Assembly (NCBI GenBank): GCA_030655395.1 | Contig: JAURVQ010000058.1 | Location: 1 to 43,118 of the forward strand | Length of the DNA: 43,118 nucleotides | From: Gammaproteobacteria bacterium | Lineage (GTDB): Bacteria; Pseudomonadota; Gammaproteobacteria; SURF-13 | Direction: 5' to 3' | Part shown: piece after piece, positions 7,616-15,152 of the stretch | Numbering within the stretch: the first letter of the stretch is position 1 | Layout: each line of letters begins with the position of its first letter | Notes under the pieces: generated by a model | Database searches by the model: none | What the model was told of the DNA's origin: nothing | The model's input: only the letters and a program-made list of their open reading frames with translations | Translations under genes and position numbers: made by a program

Positions 7616-9703
7616 TGCCTCGTACACCGGCTTGAGCGCCTGTCCGCTGCTGGCGTGCAGTGCTGCGTGGATGCGGGCGAAGTCTTCTTCATCCAGCGGC
7701 ACCACATCGCGCAGTTTGAGCTCGCCGCGCGTGATGGCGAGGGTAAGGTGGTGGTAGATGGTGGTCTGTTTCAGGCCGCGGCGGTCGGCGATGGCGGGGG
7801 CGTCCAGGCCGAGGCGGAACAGGTGCAGGGTTTCGGCGGCGGTGTCTGAGAGGGCGGTGGTTTGGTCATCCTGCGCGAGGATGGTTTCGAGAAAATCCTC
7901 GCCGTAGGCGGCGAGTTTGCGTTCGCCGACGCCGGAGATGTGCGCGAGTTCTTCCAGCGTTTGCGGGCGGCGCTGAACCATTTCGGTGAGGGTGGCGTCG
8001 TGGAAGACGACGTAGGGCGGCACGCCCTGCGCCAGCGCGAGTTCGCGGCGGCGGGCGCGCAGGGCTTCCCACAGCATCAAGTCGGCTTCGCTGGTGAAGG
8101 CGGCACTGTGCTTCTGGCCTTTGACCCCCACCCTGCCCTCGCCCTTCAACGCTGAGGTTTTGGTTTTGACGGGGTCGCGGCGCAGCCACAGGCGCTCGTC
8201 ACCGCGCAGCACGGGGCGGCAGGCGTCGGTGAGTTGCAGCGCGCCGTGGCCTTCGATGTCCACGGCGAGCAGACCGCGCGCGATGAGCTGACGGAAGATG
8301 CTGCGCCATTCCTGCTGGCTCAAGTCCTTGCCGATGCCGAAGGTGCTCGACTTGTCGTGGCCGAAGCGCAGGATGCGCTCATCTGTTTTGCCCATCAGCA
8401 CGTCGAGTAAATAATTCACGCCAAATCTTTGCCCGGTGCGGTGTACGCAGGAGAGTGCTTTCTGTGCGGGCACGGAGGCGTCCCAGGTTTCGGGCGGGTT
8501 GATGCAGGTGTCGCAGTTGCCGCAGGGGTTGGGCTGCGCGTCGTCGAAGTAGGCGAGCAGCGCCTGACGGCGGCAGGTGGTGAGTTCGCACAGGCCGAGC
8601 ATGGCGTCGAGCTTGTGGCGCTCGACGCGTTTGCGCGCAGCATCGGCCTCGCCGGCTTCGAGCATCTGGCGCAGCGTAATCACATCCTGCAGGCCGTAGA
8701 TCATCCACGCATCGGCGGGCAGACCGTCGCGCCCGGCGCGCCCGGTTTCCTGATACTAGGCCTCGATGCTCTTCGGCAGGTTGAGGTGCGCGACGAAACG
8801 TACATTGGGTTTGTCGATGCCCATGCCGAAAGCGATGGTGGCGACGATGATGACGCCTTCCTCGTTGATGAAGCGCGACTGGTTGCGCTCGCGCACTTCA
8901 GCGGAAAGCCCGGCGTGATAAAGCAGCGCGTCGAGGCCTTGATCTTTAAGCCAGGCGGCGATCTCATCCACGCGCTTGCGCGACAAACAGTAGACGATGC
9001 CGGCGTCGCCCGGATGTTCGCTGCGGATGAAGCGCAGCAGCTGTTCGCGCGCGCTGCCGCCCGCGTTGGTTTGGCTGATGCGGTAGCGGATGTTGGGGCG
9101 ATCGAACCCGCTGATGAAAACGCGCGCGTTTTCGAGGCCGAGGCGCGTGATGATTTCGCGCCGCGTAGGCTCGTCGGCGGTGGCGGTGAGCGCGATGCGC
9201 GGGATGGCGGGGAAGCGCTCGTGCAGCACCGAGAGCTGCATGTACTCGGGGCGGAAGTCGTGGCCCCACTGCGAGACACAGTGCGCCTCGTCGATGGCGA
9301 ACAGCGCAATGTTCGCGCGCGCCAGCAGGTCGAGCGTGCGCTCGGTCATCAGGCGCTCGGGCGCGATGTAGAGCAGGTCGAGTTCGCCGCGCAGAAGCTG
9401 CTGTTCGACCGCGCGCGCCGTGGTGGCATCGAGCGTGGAATTCAACAACGCTGCGCGCACGCCGGCCTGCTTCAGCGCCGCCACTTGATCCTGCATCAGT
9501 GAAATCAGCGGCGAGATGACGACGCCCGTGCCGGGGCGCACGATGGACGGAATCTGGAAGCAGAGCGACTTGCCGCCGCCGGTGGGCATCAGCACCAGCG
9601 CATCGCTGCCCGCCATGAGGGCGTGGATGACCTCGTCCTGCGGCGCGCGGAAGCGTTCGTAGCCGAAGACGCTGCGCAGAATGTGGAGGGGCTGGTCTTG
9701 CAT
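7562..9703 (-). pseudogene. recQ: ATP-dependent DNA helicase RecQ, interrupted by one in-frame TAG
   Basis: Read through one stop, the frame gives 713 residues. The first part has Walker A ([15 protein letters not shown]), DEAH ([18 protein letters not shown]) and SFII motifs IV-V. The second part has the zinc site (CELTTCRR...NPCGNCDTC), the RQC region, an HRDC domain and an extra helical C-terminus. At 8756-8758 (codon 316) TAG replaces the first Tyr of the conserved YYQETGRAGRDG (motif VI, arginine finger). There is no frameshift and the rest of the frame is intact. As written, the product stops before motif VI and should be inactive. It may be a recent nonsense mutation or a sequencing error. 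The 3' end is duplicated at 4959. Confidence 0.9.
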
Positions 9704-9706
9704 AAA

Positions 9707-9770
9707 GTCAGGGGCTGGAGGCTAGGGGCTAGGGTGAGGCGTGAGGCGAAACAGTATTTTACGCCTCACT
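9707..9770. repeat. GGGGCTAGGG string plus GTGAGGCGT hairpin upstream of recQ
   Basis: The 80-bp gap between recQ and the next gene holds GGGGCTGGAGGCTAGGGGCTAGGG (given in pieces), related to the string at 851-905. A stem pairs 9734-9742 (GTGAGGCGT) with 9761-9769. It may be a terminator for the upstream minus-strand gene and lies where the recQ ribosome site would be. Confidence 0.45.
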
Positions 9771-9783
9771 TGGGAAGGGTAAC

Positions 9784-10551
9784 CTACCCGCGCAGCCAGA
9801 GATACAGGCCTGCCGCAAGCAGGCCAGCGCTTGCGAGCGAGCCCTTCCAGTGGCGCTGCAAAAAGCTCTTGAGCACGAAATAGGCGTTGGGCTCGACCTG
9901 CACGCTGCACTCGGGCCAGGCGAAGTGGAGCGTCTCTTCGCTGCTCGGGATTTTGAGGGACAGGTCAAGATCAAGCGCGAGCGCGCGGCGGCCGGCCTTG
10001 AGCGGTACGACCTCCCACGCCCATTGCGCCTCGGGGGCGGCCAGCCCCTGCTCGGAGGCGGCGAGCGGCGTAATCCTGAAGCCGTCGCCGGAGAGCAGCG
10101 CGGTGAGGTGGGCGCCGATCTTGAGCGTGGTTACCTTGGCGGGGGCGGCCTGGTTGAGGGCACGGGTGATGGGGCTGACGATGTTCTGCGCGAGGGCAAG
10201 CTCCAGCCGCGCCGGCTCACCCACCATGAGGTCGCGCGGCGCGATGAAACGCACGTCCTCCAGGTCGAGGTGGCCAAGTTCGCGCCGCATGATAAGGGCC
10301 GAGTCCTGCAGCGCGTGCGCCAGATTGCCGTGCAGGCTGCTTACTGCGGACAGCCGTGGCTCCGGGTCGTGATGGCGCAGTTGGGCGGAAAAGGCCGGCC
10401 CGTCCTCGCGCGCGGGCTGGTCGCGCACCTCGTCGGCGTGGCTTTTGCCGCGGATGCTCTTCACCATCAGCCCCTTCATCACCACCACATAGAATAGCAG
10501 GTCGGCAAAGATGAAAAGAATGATGATGACGACAAAGTCTTTAACATCCAT
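9784..10551 (-). CDS. Membrane-anchored protein of unknown function
   Basis: This 255-residue protein has an N-terminal membrane helix (about 7-27), a charged linker, a central soluble beta-rich region (about 95-225, with paired W residues at EAQWAWEVVPLKAG) and a C-terminal membrane helix (about 236-253). I do not recognise a family. It is divergent from the small-protein/cytochrome operon that starts the respiratory island and precedes recQ on the same strand, separated by a hairpin. No cofactor motif is visible. Confidence 0.7.
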   Translation of the reverse strand: MDVKDFVVIIILFIFADLLFYVVVMKGLMVKSIRGKSHADEVRDQPAREDGPAFSAQLRHHDPEPRLSAVSSLHGNLAHALQDSALIMRRELGHLDLEDVRFIAPRDLMVGEPARLELALAQNIVSPITRALNQAAPAKVTTLKIGAHLTALLSGDGFRITPLAASEQGLAAPEAQWAWEVVPLKAGRRALALDLDLSLKIPSSEETLHFAWPECSVQVEPNAYFVLKSFLQRHWKGSLASAGLLAAGLYLWLRG

Positions 10552-10566
10552 AGGTCCATTTCCAGT

Positions 10567-10597
10567 GGGTGCGGGGGGGTCCGCCGCCCCCGCACCG
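10567..10597. repeat. G-run/C-run hairpin in divergent intergenic region
   Basis: GGTGCGGGGG pairs with CCCCCGCACC over a 9-nt loop, giving a perfect 10-bp stem 16 bp upstream of the 10551 start codon. It has no T-run on either side, so it may act in the 5' leader of the minus-strand gene. Confidence 0.5.
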
Positions 10598-10641
10598 TTG
10601 CGGCTTTCGGGCGCGGGCGCGCAATCAGAACTACGGCCCGC

Positions 10642-10670
10642 TTGCGGGGGTGAATATCTCGTGTCATAAT
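10642..10670 (+). promoter_or_regulatory. Candidate sigma70 promoter for the 10723 small ORF
   Basis: TTGCGG (10642-10647), a 17-nt spacer, then CATAAT (10665-10670). The start of transcription would be near 10677, about 45 nt before the small gene's start codon. Confidence 0.4.
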
Positions 10671-10722
10671 TTTACAAAGTTCCAGGCAACCATGAAAGCA
10701 TCCTGAACAATGGAGGTGTAGC

Positions 10723-10866
10723 TTGTTTGATTTATCGGTGAATTTGGCCAAAGACTCAATCGATTACAGCACGGGTGATGTGCTCGCAATGTACGGCATT
10801 ATTCTGGCCGTGGTGCTGACGATACTCGTCGTTGCATTCAAGTCGGCGACTAAAAATAAATCCTGA
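10723..10866 (+). CDS. 47-aa single-TM micropeptide
   Basis: TTG start codon with a strong GGAGGT 6 nt upstream, 47 residues. It has an acidic N-terminus (MFDLSVNLAKD), one membrane helix (about 23-40, MYGIIL then AVVLTILVVAF) and a basic tail (KSATKNKS). It lies 160 bp upstream of the diheme cytochrome and in the same direction. Its layout resembles the small accessory subunits (CcoQ-like) of oxidases, but no family is recognised. Confidence 0.65.
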   Translation: MFDLSVNLAKDSIDYSTGDVLAMYGIILAVVLTILVVAFKSATKNKS

Positions 10867-11027
10867 ATTGCGGGCGCTTGAGCCGGCACGCCGGGTAACT
10901 TTTCGCATCGCTCCCCAGGCGGCCTTATAACTGAAACCGCGCAGGAAACGATGTGGAGACAGGGTGGGCCGGAATGCGGGTGTCCGAATAAAAAATTTTG
11001 GCTTAAAAAATTGGGAGGATAGTTTAT

Positions 11028-11888
11028 ATGCGTCGGTTTTTAACAGCATTATTTGCGGCGCTGTCGCTTTGCGGGTTAACCCCCGTTTTGGCGGAAGACC
11101 CAGCCGCTGTCCCCGCAGCAGCGCCTGCCGCTGAGGTTACTGCGGCCCCCGCTGTTCCTGCCGCGCCCACGCCTCAGCCGATGCCGAATGGCGTGCTCAA
11201 GCTGGTGGGCAACATTGAGGCCGGCAAGAAGATTTTCAACGAAGGCAAGGGCGAGGCCCCGCCTTGCATGTCTTGCCATGGCGAGACAGGCTTGGGCGAT
11301 GACAACATGGGCACGCCGCGGCTGTCAGGACAGGGCTTTGTCTATCTCAGAAAGCAGTTGTATGAGTTTGCCACCGACCACCGCACCGATACCACCATGG
11401 GTGTGATGAACGGCGTGGCCAAGGCCCTCTCCGACCAGGACAAGGCGGATATCTCCGCCTATGAGTCCAGCGTACAGCAGGGCGCCCTCGCTGCCGCCTC
11501 GAATCTGGAAGAGATCAAGGCCGCCGGCGCCGTGCCGGTGGGCGAACGCCACCTCGGCAAGGGTATCGTGCTGTACGGCATCCCCGAACAGGGCGTGGCG
11601 GCGTGCAGCAGTTGCCATCAGTACAATGGCCGCGGCGCGTTGCCGGTCTACCCCATCATCGGCGGACAGCGCTACGTCTACCTCGTGACCCAGTTGAAGA
11701 AATGGCGTGACGGCAGCCGCGCCAACGATCCGCTGGCGCAGATGCGCGTGGTGGCCTCCAAGCTCAAGGACGAGGACATCTACAACGTCGCTGCTTACCT
11801 CACCAGCGCGCCGACCATTGGCGGCGGCAATTCACGCGAGCCGCACCAGGCGCAGCCCGCGGCAGCAGGAGCGGTAGCCGCACACTGA
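11028..11888 (+). CDS. Periplasmic diheme cytochrome c, c4-like
   Basis: This 286-residue protein has a signal peptide (1-22, PVLA/ED), then an Ala/Pro-rich linker (about 24-53), then two cytochrome c domains with CxxCH at 80-84 (CMSCH) and 193-197 (CSSCH). The two-domain arrangement resembles cytochrome c4, which carries electrons from the bc1 complex to terminal oxidases. Candidate axial methionines are in DNMG and DPLAQMRVV. GGGAGGA lies 9 nt before ATG. It opens the cytochrome island and is followed by a strong hairpin terminator. Confidence 0.93.
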   Translation: MRRFLTALFAALSLCGLTPVLAEDPAAVPAAAPAAEVTAAPAVPAAPTPQPMPNGVLKLVGNIEAGKKIFNEGKGEAPPCMSCHGETGLGDDNMGTPRLSGQGFVYLRKQLYEFATDHRTDTTMGVMNGVAKALSDQDKADISAYESSVQQGALAAASNLEEIKAAGAVPVGERHLGKGIVLYGIPEQGVAACSSCHQYNGRGALPVYPIIGGQRYVYLVTQLKKWRDGSRANDPLAQMRVVASKLKDEDIYNVAAYLTSAPTIGGGNSREPHQAQPAAAGAVAAH

Positions 11889-11918
11889 GCGAACTTGGTG
11901 AGCCCATAGTGGTCCCAT

Positions 11919-11941
11919 AAAGGGCGGGTTGACCGCCCTTT
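11919..11941 (+). terminator. Hairpin terminator after the diheme cytochrome
   Basis: AAAGGGCGG pairs with CCGCCCTTT over a GTTGA loop, 30 bp after the stop codon. It is followed directly by MITE-like repeat copy 1, whose own hairpin ends in AAAAAT. Confidence 0.7.
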
Positions 11942-12042
11942 ACTCAGGAGTCACAGGGCGTGACTCCTGAGTAAAAATCTGTTTACTCTACCCCCACCCT
12001 GTCCCGCCCCCTCAACAGGGGGCGGGGACGCAACGGAAAGTG
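11941..12042 (+). repeat. MITE-like repeat family A, copy 1 (right end truncated)
   Basis: Module A is the hairpin TACTCAGGAGTCAC / GTGACTCCTGAGTA (11941-11973, 5-nt loop). Module B is CTCTACCCCCACCCTGTCCC followed by the GCCCCCT...AGGGGGC inverted pair (11986-12030). Homology to copy 4 continues to about 12042 and then stops, so the outer terminus seen in copies 2-4 is missing. It fills most of the 221-bp gap before the next cytochrome. Confidence 0.8.
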
Positions 12043-12109
12043 CGGTCAAATTTATTGACTATCCGTAATCTCCAGGTTAGGCCAAGTTATTTTGCTGCGG
12101 CAGGCATTG

Positions 12110-12706
12110 ATGGAACGTAAACAATTACTCAAGCCCGGTGAAAAGGTGCTGTTTGCCGTGTTTGGCGCATTCCTGGTACTTGCGATTGCCGGTCTCGTGG
12201 TTATGGAGGTCGTGCGCGCCCACATGTCGAAACCGATGTTTGCCTCGCGCGCCTCCTTCGATCTCAGTGCCGCAGGCCGGCATGGCTCCAAGCTGTTTCG
12301 CGAGGCCGGCTGCACCGCCTGCCACCGCGCCATGCGCAACGGCACCAATCAGGGCATCGGGCTGGACGGCGTCGGCTCCCTCCGCAGCCAGCAATGGCTG
12401 GAGGCCTTTCTCAAGCACCCCGAGGCCAATTGGGCGACTGTGACTATAGATCACGGCCAGCCGCCCAAGGAGGCGGCCTACGTCGCGCAATTGCCGCCGC
12501 AGGACTTGCACGACATCGCGATGTTTCTCTCCGAGCTGAAGGCTGAGCGGGGTTCGGCGACGTCCGCCGTGCCGCCGCCCGAGATCGCGCGCTCGGGCTT
12601 CGTCAATAGCATGACCGAGATGTGGGCGCCCGAGGCGTGGAAAGAGAAATATCAGGATATCCGCCACAAAAAACCACCGGCAGGCGAAACGAATGAGCCT
12701 CAGTGA
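12110..12706 (+). CDS. Membrane-anchored monoheme cytochrome c
   Basis: This 198-residue protein has one uncleaved N-terminal membrane helix (about 13-35) and a periplasmic cytochrome c domain with a single CTACH (68-72). It shares the segment LDGVGSLRSQQW with the cytochrome at 19211 (LDGIGSLRDEQW), so the two are likely paralogs. ATG 12110 is chosen over a TTG at 12092. Its 3' end overlaps the mini-CcoN gene by 14 bp. It probably feeds electrons to, or forms a complex with, that b-type protein (inference). Confidence 0.88.
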   Translation: MERKQLLKPGEKVLFAVFGAFLVLAIAGLVVMEVVRAHMSKPMFASRASFDLSAAGRHGSKLFREAGCTACHRAMRNGTNQGIGLDGVGSLRSQQWLEAFLKHPEANWATVTIDHGQPPKEAAYVAQLPPQDLHDIAMFLSELKAERGSATSAVPPPEIARSGFVNSMTEMWAPEAWKEKYQDIRHKKPPAGETNEPQ

Positions 12707-13208
12707 GGCCTATGGCCAGGAAACCGAGTACCGGCGCTACATCCTGTGGTTTATCGCGGCCTGCGTCATTTACAGCATCATCGGGTTCTCATGGGGCGTG
12801 GCGGTGGGTATGCTGCCCGATCTGCGCGAGTTCATCAACCACCAGCCGCACGCGCACCTCATCATGCTCGGCCACGGCCACCTGAATCTGCTGGGCTGGG
12901 TCGAGATGGCTATATTCGCCGCCGTTTACTACATCGTGCCGCGCCTGGTGCGGCGCAATATCTACAGCCTGCGCCTGGTCAATATCCATTTCTGGATCCA
13001 TAACTTCGGCCTGCTCGGCATGGTGCTGTCGTTTGTCCTCGCTGGCAGCCTGGGCGGGCTCGCCAGCCAAACCATGGACCTGGACGAGGTCAATAAAATC
13101 GTGCGCCCGTTCATGATCGCGGTGGGCATGTTCGGCAGCCTGGTGCTGCTCTCCAACCTCATTTGGGCCTACAACCTGTGGCGCACCGCGCGGCGTTGGC
13201 AGCCATGA
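12693..13208 (+). CDS. Mini-CcoN: short heme-copper oxidase subunit I-like membrane protein
   Basis: This 171-residue protein has about four membrane helices. Residues 53-120 align by eye with the C-terminal helices of the full CcoN at 15153: GHGHLNLLGW here matches AHAHLALLGF there, followed by VYYIVPRLVRRNIYSLRL and NIHFWIH. The HxH heme-ligand pair is H61/H63; extra histidines are H50, H53 and H55. It lacks equivalents of the copper-binding histidines in the middle of CcoN, so it cannot be a complete oxidase. It probably binds heme b. It lies in a coupled operon cytochrome c / mini-CcoN / thioredoxin lipoprotein / membrane protein, overlapping the next gene by ATGA. Confidence 0.75.
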   Translation: MSLSEAYGQETEYRRYILWFIAACVIYSIIGFSWGVAVGMLPDLREFINHQPHAHLIMLGHGHLNLLGWVEMAIFAAVYYIVPRLVRRNIYSLRLVNIHFWIHNFGLLGMVLSFVLAGSLGGLASQTMDLDEVNKIVRPFMIAVGMFGSLVLLSNLIWAYNLWRTARRWQP

Positions 13209-13711
13209 ATATTCAAGTGATCAGCCTCCTGTGCGCCGCCTTGCTGCTCGCGGCTTGTGATACCGGCTCCAGGGTCAAGGTCGGTCAACAGGCGCCGGCC
13301 ATCGCCACCAAGACGCTGGCCGACGTGGGCGGCGACTTCGGCAAGATCACTACCTACCGTCATCCCGATGCGCGCATGTACCAGTATTCGATCGACCAGG
13401 CGCTTAAAGCAGGCAAGCCCATCGTGCTTGCCTTCGCCACGCCCGGCCACTGCACGCCGTGCGACCAGCAGCTGCAGATGCTGAAGGCGATGATCGACAA
13501 GCATCAGGATCGCGTGCTGTTTCTGCACCTGGATCAATACCAGAACCCGCAGGCCTTCAAGGCCTTCGGGGTGATGGGCGACCCGTGGACGTATGTCGTC
13601 GATGCGCGCGGCACGGTACGCTATGTGCAGGCCGGACGCGTGCTGTACGGCGAGCTGGAGGGGGCGCTCGCGCCGCTGCTGGTTGCCTCCCCGCAGGCGG
13701 CGCAACGATGA
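13205..13711 (+). CDS. Thioredoxin-like lipoprotein
   Basis: This 168-residue protein has a lipoprotein signal (LLLAAC, lipidated Cys at 18) and a thioredoxin fold with CTPC (83-86) in FATPGHCTPCDQQL. A later segment, GDPWTYVVDARG, corresponds to the cis-Pro region. It probably acts in the periplasm as a thiol reductant or oxidant, perhaps in c-heme attachment or copper-site assembly for its neighbours (inference). ATG 13205 overlaps the previous stop by 4 bp (ATGA), and its own stop overlaps the next start in the same way. Confidence 0.88.
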   Translation: MNIQVISLLCAALLLAACDTGSRVKVGQQAPAIATKTLADVGGDFGKITTYRHPDARMYQYSIDQALKAGKPIVLAFATPGHCTPCDQQLQMLKAMIDKHQDRVLFLHLDQYQNPQAFKAFGVMGDPWTYVVDARGTVRYVQAGRVLYGELEGALAPLLVASPQAAQR

Positions 13712-14157
13712 GCGCGCGTTACGTGTTGCAGCAGGATCGCGCCGGACTGGTCTGGGATCTGCTGCTCTATGTGCCCACCGTGGGTGTGCTCGGCCTGTTG
13801 GCCGTCAAGCTCTGGTACGGCGCCAATCAGGGCGCGGCCTACGTGCTGTTTTTCATGGCCTCGTTTTTCTTCATCGCCGGCGCCAACCGCATCCTCAAGA
13901 CCCGCCTCATGCTGCTGCCCGCAGCGCCGGTCGCGCTTGAAGTCGATGCCGGGCAGGTGCGGCTTGAGCTGCGCAACGGTGAGTACATCAGTCTGGTAAA
14001 GGACGTGCGCTTTTACATCGACACGCAGGGCAAGTCGTTTGGGCTGTCCGGCAAGGATGTGCTGGGGCGCCCGCAGCAGCACGTTTTTCATCGCGGGCAG
14101 TTCCCCGATGAGAAGGTTTACCATGAGGCCGTGCTGGCGCTGCAGCCATACAAATAG
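13708..14157 (+). CDS. Two-TM membrane protein, unknown
   Basis: This 149-residue protein has two membrane helices (about 14-36 and 40-60) and a soluble C-terminal domain (about 70-145) with LLPAAPVALEVDAGQVRLEL and FHRGQFPDEKVYHEAV in pieces. The soluble part looks like a small PH-like beta domain, but I do not assign a family. It is coupled by ATGA to the thioredoxin lipoprotein and is the last gene of the mini-CcoN operon. Two hairpins follow it. Confidence 0.75.
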   Translation: MSARYVLQQDRAGLVWDLLLYVPTVGVLGLLAVKLWYGANQGAAYVLFFMASFFFIAGANRILKTRLMLLPAAPVALEVDAGQVRLELRNGEYISLVKDVRFYIDTQGKSFGLSGKDVLGRPQQHVFHRGQFPDEKVYHEAVLALQPYK

Positions 14158-14164
14158 CGGCCTG

Positions 14165-14215
14165 GCAGGCTGTTAAAACAGCCTGCGTGCGGCCCACGGA
14201 TGGGCCGCCATTTTT
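14165..14215 (+). terminator. Tandem hairpins ending the mini-CcoN operon
   Basis: GCAGGCTGTT/AACAGCCTGC (14165-14186) is followed by GCGGCCCA/TGGGCCGC (14189-14208) and TTTTT at 14211-14215. The second is a good intrinsic terminator. It sits between convergent genes. Confidence 0.8.
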
Positions 14216-14277
14216 CAAACACGCTGTATGTGTTGGAAAAATGAAGCAAGGCGAAAATCGCATTTTTCAACCATCTA

Positions 14278-14475
14278 CTAGCTGCGCTCGCGGCGGCGTT
14301 TGACGACATCCCACCCCATATAAGCGAGGCAGGCCGCGCCGATCAGGCAGACGATGAGGATCACGGTGCGCTCGGTGTGTGGGCTCACTAATCCGCCGAT
14401 AAACATGTGCACTGAATACCCAAGAACCACGAGACCGCCCAAGGCAGCCAGACCGTAAAGTAAAAGTTCTTTCAT
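14278..14475 (-). CDS. Small two-TM membrane protein, unknown
   Basis: This 65-residue protein has two membrane helices (about 4-26 and 37-55) and a strongly basic C-terminus (VVKRRRERS). No family is recognised and no strong ribosome site is visible. It is divergent from the 14591 gene and convergent with the mini-CcoN operon. Confidence 0.55.
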   Translation of the reverse strand: MKELLLYGLAALGGLVVLGYSVHMFIGGLVSPHTERTVILIVCLIGAACLAYMGWDVVKRRRERS

Positions 14476-14590
14476 GCAGGTGTTGAAATTGTCCTGTGAC
14501 CTAGGGTAAATTAAGTATAAATATAAACTGCGGCTGTAGGGTGGGTGGGCAACCGCATAATAGACTTATTTTTTTAGCGTGGAGACTGGG

Positions 14591-14887
14591 ATGGCAAAGC
14601 AAGTCAGCATGGTAAGAAAGTCCCTCATTCTGAGCCTCGTGGTAGGCATGGTGGTGGGCATGGGCAACGGCAGCGTGTTCGGCATTTATCTCATGGCCAA
14701 TCTGGGTCGCGGCCAGTTTGCCGAGTGGGGCGGCTGGGGTTGGCAGTCTTATAACCCGTTCGGTTACTTCAATGGTTTTATGACCTGGGTCATGCTGGTG
14801 TTCGGCGTCGCCTTCATCTGGATATTATTGTCCGCCCTTTATGGCCATGATAAGATGTCAAAAATTCAAGGCGGCGGTGGCCACTAG
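14591..14887 (+). CDS. Small membrane protein at head of the oxidase cluster
   Basis: This 98-residue protein has two membrane helices (about 10-36 and 60-84) separated by a Gly/Trp-rich loop (WGGWGWQSY), ending in a Gly-His tail (GGGGH). GGAG lies 7 nt before ATG 14591. No family is recognised. Its place 60-270 bp ahead of a four-Cys small protein and ccoN suggests an accessory or assembly subunit of the oxidase (inference). Confidence 0.65.
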   Translation: MAKQVSMVRKSLILSLVVGMVVGMGNGSVFGIYLMANLGRGQFAEWGGWGWQSYNPFGYFNGFMTWVMLVFGVAFIWILLSALYGHDKMSKIQGGGGH

Positions 14888-14945
14888 GCCGTCCGGTCAT
14901 GATCTTACAGCCAGTTCTCACTGCAATTCCTGGGAGCAAATAACA

Positions 14946-15101
14946 ATGTTAGCGAAAATCGCCGCCGTATTCAGCATGGTCGCAGCCTTTTCCAGTATGT
15001 GGCTCGCCTGGTATCTCATGATTCCCTGCAGGGTGTGCGGCAAGGTGGGCAATCGTGGCCTGATCAAACCCTGCTGTCCGGCGCCTGGCAAGAAGGCATA
15101 A
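14946..15101 (+). CDS. 51-aa membrane protein with CxxC and CC
   Basis: This 51-residue protein has one membrane helix (about 5-25) followed by a short tail with four cysteines, C28 and C31 (CRVC) and C43 and C44 (PCCP). The arrangement could bind a metal such as Cu or Zn. GGGAG lies about 9 nt upstream of ATG. It is 52 bp upstream of ccoN and in the same direction; a role in metal delivery to the oxidase is possible but unproven. Confidence 0.65.
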   Translation: MLAKIAAVFSMVAAFSSMWLAWYLMIPCRVCGKVGNRGLIKPCCPAPGKKA

Positions 15102-15152
15102 GCCGTTCCAGCCCGAATCGAAGATTTCTGAAATTAATTTGAGGTAGCTCGC

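Noticed and set aside
12050-12066. Possible FNR/ANR box (TTGACTATCCGTAA) before the 12110 cytochrome
   Set aside because: Only partial match to TTGATNNNNATCAA, with the right half wrong.
13459-13707. N-terminal extension of the 13708 membrane protein
   Set aside because: The upstream frame lies inside the thioredoxin gene; ATG 13708 with ATGA coupling is the sensible start.
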